From contig NZ_JARGYC010000011.1 of the NCBI RefSeq assembly GCF_029168335.1, forward strand, positions 21,214 to 85,213: 64,000 nt of DNA. Reading direction: 5' to 3'. A program made the position numbers and the translations under genes. Source of the stretch: Psychromarinibacter sediminicola. GTDB taxonomy: Bacteria > Pseudomonadota > Alphaproteobacteria > Rhodobacterales > Rhodobacteraceae. The notes beneath the pieces were generated by a model, which worked only from the letters and a program-made list of their open reading frames with translations, was not told the origin of the DNA and ran no database searches. Positions 60,832-64,000 of the stretch are shown one piece after another (position 1 is the stretch's first letter; every line of letters begins with the position of its first letter).

Positions 60832-60908
60832 CAGGATTTTCTGGAAAATCCTGGCCGGGCAAAACCTTCCAGAAGGTTTTGCGCCGCACGATCTTCTGGA
60901 AGATCGTG
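60832..60908. repeat. Array of three consecutive palindromes
   Basis: 60832-60853 (arms CAGGATTTT, loop CTGG), 60859-60882 (GCAAAACCTT, loop CCAG) and 60887-60908 (CACGATCTT, loop CTGG). Arms are unrelated but all perfect, and each centre is TTCTGGAA or its complement form TTCCAGAA. It follows paralogue 1's stop. Built like the array at 6477-6569. Confidence 0.88.
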
Positions 60909-61080
60909 TCGGCTCCGCCGCGAGAGCCGGCGTCGCGTCGGTGGTTACGCCAAGGAAGGTGCGTCGAAGGATCCACAGCAAAGAAAAATCGTCCCAACGC
61001 CTGACGATGCGTGTTACAGTGATGCCCAATAACAATACCGAGGCAGCAACCATAACGGCAGAAAGACCGGGAGGCGGAAG
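60909..61080. promoter_or_regulatory. Upstream region of cytochrome paralogue 2
   Basis: Becomes AT-richer from about 60965 to 61060 (AAAGAAAAATCG, AATAACAATACC), probably containing the promoter; GGGAGGCGGAAG at 61069-61080 is the ribosome-binding site. No operator recognised. Confidence 0.4.
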
Positions 61081-61479
61081 ATGCGGGCAGTCTTCAGCAT
61101 AGCGGCAATACTGGGCGGTGTCGGGCTGATCGCCTGCACCAGCGACGTCGAGACGGGGCGCGATTCGTATGTCGAGCTCTGCTCGGGCTGTCACGGCCCG
61201 GCCGGGCGCGGCAACGGGCCGGCGGCGGCCTCGCTGGAGGTGCCGCCCGCCGACCTGACGGCGATCGCGGCGCGGAACGGCGGCGTGTTCCCGAAGACCG
61301 AGATCATGGCCAAGATCGACGGCTACGCCAAGGGGCAGGAGCACCACGGCGCGATGCCGGCCTTCTGGCCGCTCCTGGAGGGGCGCACGGTGCTGGTGGA
61401 GACCGGCGACGGGATCGTGACTCCCACGCCCGAACCGTTGGTGGAACTCACCGCCTATCTTGAGAGCATCCAGCGCTGA
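61081..61479 (+). CDS. Monoheme cytochrome c, predicted lipoprotein (paralogue 2)
   Basis: 132 residues. Signal ends in the lipobox L16-I-A-C19, so the protein should be lipid-anchored on the periplasmic side. Heme site C34-S-G-C37-H38, shared block PADLTAIAARNGGVFPKTEI and a Met in GAMPAFWPL as probable sixth ligand; ends ELTAYLESIQR like paralogue 3's ELVEWLESVQR. Role unknown; likely electron transfer to an oxidase or peroxidase. Confidence 0.88.
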   Translation: MRAVFSIAAILGGVGLIACTSDVETGRDSYVELCSGCHGPAGRGNGPAAASLEVPPADLTAIAARNGGVFPKTEIMAKIDGYAKGQEHHGAMPAFWPLLEGRTVLVETGDGIVTPTPEPLVELTAYLESIQR

Positions 61480-61591
61480 TCCCCGCCGGTCGGCGAAATG
61501 TCATCACCGGGTCACGGAACACGCCGTGCCCGCGCATCGTTTCCTTTCCAACAGCCGGCCGCGACGGCCGGCGGACGAGAGGAGACGCGAG

Positions 61592-61789
61592 ATGAATTGG
61601 GAACAGATCAAAGGCAACTGGAACCAGGTGAAGGGTCAGGCCCGCGAGCAGTGGGGCGAGCTGACCGAGGACGACCTGCAGAAGGCCCGCGGCGAGCGCG
61701 AACAGCTGATCGGACTGGTGCAGGAGCGCTATGGCCTCGCCAAGGAAGAGGCCGAGCGGCAGGTCGACGAATTTCAGGCGGGGCTGTGA
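61592..61789 (+). CDS. CsbD-family stress-response protein
   Basis: 65 residues. MNWEQIKGNWNQVKGQAREQ and GELTEDDLQKARGEREQLIG are the CsbD/YjbJ hallmark. These small hydrophilic helical proteins accumulate under general stress with unknown biochemical role. AGAGGAGACG precedes the ATG at 61592; it is 3 bases before the PNPOx-like gene, so both are one transcript. Confidence 0.92.
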   Translation: MNWEQIKGNWNQVKGQAREQWGELTEDDLQKARGEREQLIGLVQERYGLAKEEAERQVDEFQAGL

Positions 61790-61792
61790 GCC

Positions 61793-62305
61793 ATGGCTGA
61801 TACTGACCGCACCCGCACCGACGCCACCGGGCAGCTGTTCGACGAGCTGGAGCGGGTCCATGCCGGGATGCTGGGCGTGGACGGCTCGGGCCGGCACATG
61901 CAGCCGATGACCCATTTCCTCGACCGGGACGCGCGCTGTTTGCGCTTCATCACCGCCTCCGACACCGATCTGGTGGCGGAGATCGGGCTGGGCGCGCAGG
62001 CGCAGTTCTGCGTCATTGGGAAGGATCACGACTTCTACGCCTGCCTGAAGGGGCCCGTCACTGTCAGCGAGGACCGCGAAAAGCTGGACGAGCTGTGGTC
62101 GAGCGTGGCCGAGGCGTGGTTCGAGGACGGCCGCGAGGACACCAAGGTGACGCTCCTGGAGATGCCGGTCGCCGAGGCGGCGGTCTGGTCCTCGACCGGC
62201 AGCACGCTGACCTTCGCCTGGGAGATCGCTAAGGCCAACGTGGCCGACGGCAAGACCCCGGATGTGGGCGAGCACAAGATCATCGACTTCCGGACCGCGG
62301 CGTGA
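61793..62305 (+). CDS. Pyridoxamine 5'-phosphate oxidase-like general stress protein
   Basis: 170 residues of the split-barrel flavin-binding fold: MQPMTHFLDRDARCLRFITAS matches the stress-protein 26 branch, with QAQFCVIGKDHDFYACLKG following. Members bind FMN, F420 or FAD-like cofactors. With CsbD just upstream, a stress operon is likely. Ends at a clear terminator (62328-62359). Confidence 0.88.
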   Translation: MADTDRTRTDATGQLFDELERVHAGMLGVDGSGRHMQPMTHFLDRDARCLRFITASDTDLVAEIGLGAQAQFCVIGKDHDFYACLKGPVTVSEDREKLDELWSSVAEAWFEDGREDTKVTLLEMPVAEAAVWSSTGSTLTFAWEIAKANVADGKTPDVGEHKIIDFRTAA

Positions 62306-62327
62306 GCCGGCCCGGATGCGACGACAG

Positions 62328-62359
62328 GGCCCGTCCCGGATATCGGGGCGGGCCTTTTT
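62328..62359 (+). terminator. Intrinsic terminator after the PNPOx-like gene
   Basis: GGCCCGTCCCG and CGGGGCGGGCC pair (one G-U) around GATAT and are followed by TTTTT at 62355-62359, 22 bases after the stop. Confidence 0.92.
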
Positions 62360-62422
62360 GCGCGGGGTCAAGGCGCGGCCGGGGCCTGGCGTGCTATGGG
62401 GCGCGGCAAGGAGGATGACGCG

Positions 62423-62809
62423 ATGAAATGGCTATGGGCGCTGATGCTGGCCGCGTGGCCGGCGATGGGGCAGGACATGGGCAGCGGCGAGCGGAACTTC
62501 GACATCTACTGCTCGGGCTGTCACGGCGAGGATGCGACGGGCGACGGGGTCGTGGCGATGACGGTCGACACGCCGCCGCCGGACCTGACGCGGCTGGCGG
62601 AGCGGAACGGCGGGGTGTTTCCGCGGGCGAAGGTGGTCTATCAGATCGACGGGCGCGACCCGGTGCCGGCGCATGAGCGGGAGATGCCGGAATATGGCGA
62701 CCTGCTGGAGGGGCCGACGCAGGCGATGAAGACGGCCGCCGGGCAGCCGATTCTGACCTCGGTGGCGATCGTCGAGCTGGTCGAGTGGCTGGAATCGGTG
62801 CAGCGCTAG
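62423..62809 (+). CDS. Monoheme cytochrome c, soluble periplasmic (paralogue 3)
   Basis: 128 residues from ATG 62423 (AGGAG upstream; a frame from 62396 adds nine charged residues before the signal peptide). Signal peptide ends AMG-QD near 17, heme site C30-S-G-C33-H34, shared PPPDLTRLAERNGGVFPRAK and likely Met ligand in EREMPEYG. Closest to paralogue 2 in motif order and C-terminus. Copy C of the 73-bp repeat follows four bases after the stop. Confidence 0.9.
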   Translation: MKWLWALMLAAWPAMGQDMGSGERNFDIYCSGCHGEDATGDGVVAMTVDTPPPDLTRLAERNGGVFPRAKVVYQIDGRDPVPAHEREMPEYGDLLEGPTQAMKTAAGQPILTSVAIVELVEWLESVQR

Positions 62810-62813
62810 CGAA

Positions 62814-62886
62814 GTGTCCGAGGTTGGACACTATGTCAAGCTATTGGAATCGTTGTAGATAGCGCTAACTGTCCAGGCTCGGACGC
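62814..62886. repeat. 73-bp intergenic repeat, copy C
   Basis: GTGTCCGAGGTTGGAC at the left and GTCCAGGCTCGGACGC at the right; 12 of 14 terminal positions are inverted complements. Centre AATCGTTGTAGATAGCGCTAAC. Aligns to copies A and B without gaps. Confidence 0.87.
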
Positions 62887-62933
62887 CTTAGTCGTCCGGG
62901 CCGGTGGCCGGGTTCACGTCATCCGATAGCCGG

Positions 62934-62953
62934 CGGCGCGTTTTTGGCTGACG
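62934..62953 (+). promoter_or_regulatory. Duplicated upstream element, copy 1
   Basis: CGGCGCGTTTTTGGCTGACG, lying exactly 78 bases before the ATG of the small gene at 63032. A near-identical element stands exactly 78 bases before the paralogue at 63456, so it is probably a promoter or binding site kept at fixed spacing. Confidence 0.6.
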
Positions 62954-63031
62954 GCGGGGGTCCGGGCAGGGTGAGGCTGCGCCCGTCGCGGCGCCCTGTC
63001 CCCCGACCCGATCCCTGAAAGGACCAAAGAC

Positions 63032-63283
63032 ATGAAAGCCAAGACCCTTCTGAGCCTCGCCCTGGGCCTCGCCCTTGCCGGGCCGGCCGCCGCCTATGAC
63101 CTGAAGGTCATGAAGACCGATGTGGATACCTCGATCCTCGTCGGCCCGACGATCAAGAAGGTGGATGACGACATCCTCTACCCGATCCCGAAGAAGAAGA
63201 TCCCGATCCCGCGCCCGGGATGCCTGTCCTGCCCGCCGATGCCGGTGGACCGGGGCGGGCTGGCGCTGCCTGCCGTGCAGTAA
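63032..63283 (+). CDS. Small exported Pro-rich protein with CLSCPP motif (paralogue 1)
   Basis: 83 residues. Signal peptide MKAKTLLSLALGLALAGPAA with cleavage near residue 21, a short acidic/Lys middle (VDTSILVGPTIKKVDDD), then PIPKKKIPIPRPG and C64-L-S-C67-P-P-MPVDRG ending LPAVQ. The paralogue at 63456 keeps the same tail. The Cys pair could bind metal or form a disulfide; function unknown. GAAAGGACC precedes the ATG and a strong terminator (63305-63335) follows. Confidence 0.75.
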   Translation: MKAKTLLSLALGLALAGPAAAYDLKVMKTDVDTSILVGPTIKKVDDDILYPIPKKKIPIPRPGCLSCPPMPVDRGGLALPAVQ

Positions 63284-63304
63284 GCCGGCCTGCCGGTCCG
63301 ACGG

Positions 63305-63335
63305 CCCCGGGATGCGCGGCATCCCGGGGTTTTTT
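63305..63335 (+). terminator. Intrinsic terminator after CLSCPP paralogue 1
   Basis: CCCCGGGATG/CATCCCGGGG 10-bp stem, loop CGCGG, then six T at 63330-63335. Classical Rho-independent form. Confidence 0.95.
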
Positions 63336-63357
63336 CTGCGCTGTTATCGGATGACCG

Positions 63358-63377
63358 CGGCGCGTTTTTGAGTGACG
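63358..63377 (+). promoter_or_regulatory. Duplicated upstream element, copy 2
   Basis: CGGCGCGTTTTTGAGTGACG, differing from copy 1 at two positions, again with 78 bases to the following ATG. Confidence 0.6.
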
Positions 63378-63455
63378 CGGGGGCAGCGGCGAGGGTGGCG
63401 GTGCGTTCCGAACGGGACGCGGACCCCGAAACCCTGACCCAAAGGATATTGACCC

Positions 63456-63737
63456 ATGAAAGTTCTTGTCTCCCTGACCGTCGCCGGCCTTCTGACCGCG
63501 GTTTCTGCGCAGGTCGCCGCCGCTTCGCCCACAGTCCTGCCGGGCGAGATGGACCCGCGCGGTCCGATCACCACGCTGCCCTTCCCGCCGCAGCCGCAGC
63601 CCTATCCGGTGCCGATCCCGACGCCGCGGCCGTTCCCCTGGCCCGGCCCGGTCTGCCTGTCCTGCCCGCCGTTCCCGGTGGATCAGGGGCCCGGGCAGGT
63701 GATCCTGCCGGCGGTGCAGCAGCCCGCCCTGCGTTGA
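63456..63737 (+). CDS. Small exported Pro-rich protein with CLSCPP motif (paralogue 2)
   Basis: 93 residues; signal peptide to about residue 23 (VAAA), then a Pro-rich stretch PFPPQPQPYPVPIPTPRPFP and C67-L-S-C70-P-P-FPVDQG, ending VILPAVQQPALR. Same architecture as the 63032 protein but with the Lys-rich part replaced by more Pro. CAAAGGAT precedes the ATG. Ends before a strong hairpin. Function unknown; could be a cell-envelope or metal-binding peptide. Confidence 0.75.
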   Translation: MKVLVSLTVAGLLTAVSAQVAAASPTVLPGEMDPRGPITTLPFPPQPQPYPVPIPTPRPFPWPGPVCLSCPPFPVDQGPGQVILPAVQQPALR

Positions 63738-63755
63738 GGTTGCGTGATGCAGGTG

Positions 63756-63786
63756 CCCCGGGGCGGTCGGCGCCCCGGGGTGTTTT
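63756..63786 (+). terminator. Intrinsic terminator after CLSCPP paralogue 2
   Basis: CCCCGGGGCG/CGCCCCGGGG 10-bp stem with loop GTCGG, followed by TGTTTT. Good stem, slightly interrupted T-tract. Confidence 0.85.
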
Positions 63787-64000
63787 GTTGGGTCGCTGGG
63801 GTGTCGCGTGTGGGGGTGGTGGGCAGATTGCCCACCCTACGGCGCGGCCGGTGGAGCGGTGTTCCGCGCGGAACAAGGCGAAGCCGCCGCGCGAGCGCCG
63901 ACGCGCCCTGTCTATCGCGATTGTGCCATACTGGGTCCGGCGGCGATCCCGTGACCCGCCCCGGGACATGAACCCGTCGTGGGGTTTGGGACGCCGCCGG
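63787..64000. other. Right-edge non-coding region with short hairpin repeat
   Basis: Contains GGTGGGC-AGATT-GCCCACC (63818-63836), a hairpin of the kind seen repeatedly between genes in this bacterial group (from memory). I find no reliable gene; an ATG at 63968 stays open to the window end but has too little sequence to judge. Confidence 0.4.

Noticed and set aside
63744..63971. 75-codon open frame at the right edge
   Set aside because: Starts inside the terminator hairpin, has no ribosome-binding site and reads as Arg/Gly-rich noise.

Overview
The window is about 64 kb of very GC-rich DNA with tightly packed genes, many 4-bp ATGA stop/start overlaps and one tRNA. Gene content (a phosphatidylcholine synthase, TAXI-type TRAP transport with a fused permease, several peptide/opine-type ABC systems with fused double ATPases, polyester synthase, xerC next to a DUF484 gene, a single LolC/E-type permease) points to an alphaproteobacterium, most likely a Rhodobacteraceae member. 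I see no phage, IS element, CRISPR array or rRNA; this looks like ordinary chromosome with accessory catabolic islands.

Layout. 1-751: start of carB, running off the left edge. 951-1946: a PAP2-family membrane phosphatase. 2045-9595: a sugar-acid island with a rightward SDR, a compact DUF1537 four-carbon-acid kinase and a GntR/FCD regulator, then a leftward operon of sialidase-like protein, PdxA2-like dehydrogenase, DHDPS/NAL-family lyase and iron-type alcohol dehydrogenase. A perfect 18-bp palindrome precedes the kinase. 9869-19971: an EamA exporter, a LysR regulator and a long rightward operon: peptide-type ABC transporter, two D-2-hydroxyacid dehydrogenases and an Ldh-family oxidoreductase. 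20012-23677: dienelactone hydrolase and a TAXI-TRAP system on the minus strand. 23871-29949: a YghU-type glutathione transferase, an alkyltransferase-like protein whose catalytic Cys is Phe, phosphatidylcholine synthase, a SulP transporter without STAS domain, xerC, DUF484 and a transaldolase-like protein. 30045-41000: priA, a small hydrolase, an orphan CoxL-type molybdenum hydroxylase subunit, an aldehyde dehydrogenase/aminotransferase pair, an Lrp regulator and a PHA synthase.

41130-45030 (minus) holds a fused APH-like/P-loop kinase protein, a Crp/Fnr remnant, an unusual fusion of a TIM-barrel domain to methylglyoxal synthase, and a PdxY-like kinase in the same operon as that fusion. tRNA-Gly(UCC) follows, then an MsbA-like exporter, an acyl-CoA synthetase and a second peptide-type ABC operon preceded by an M20 deacylase and a flavin reductase (49250-56403).

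56713-64000 is a run of small genes: a 39-residue Lys-rich protein, a helix-hairpin-helix protein with a histone H1-like tail, DUF2937, LolCE/LolD, three paralogous monoheme cytochromes c interleaved with CsbD and a PNPOx-like stress protein, and two paralogous exported proline-rich peptides sharing a CLSCPP motif and an identically spaced upstream element.

Non-coding structure is rich: two arrays of back-to-back palindromes (6477-6569 and 60832-60908), a three-copy 73-bp intergenic repeat ending in imperfect inverted repeats (32256, 56404, 62814), a 19-bp inverted repeat inside an ABC operon, and several clear terminators. The most interesting candidates for new biology are the barrel-methylglyoxal synthase fusion with its kinase, the duplicated CLSCPP peptide units and the palindrome arrays. 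All family calls were made by reading motifs; no database search was run.
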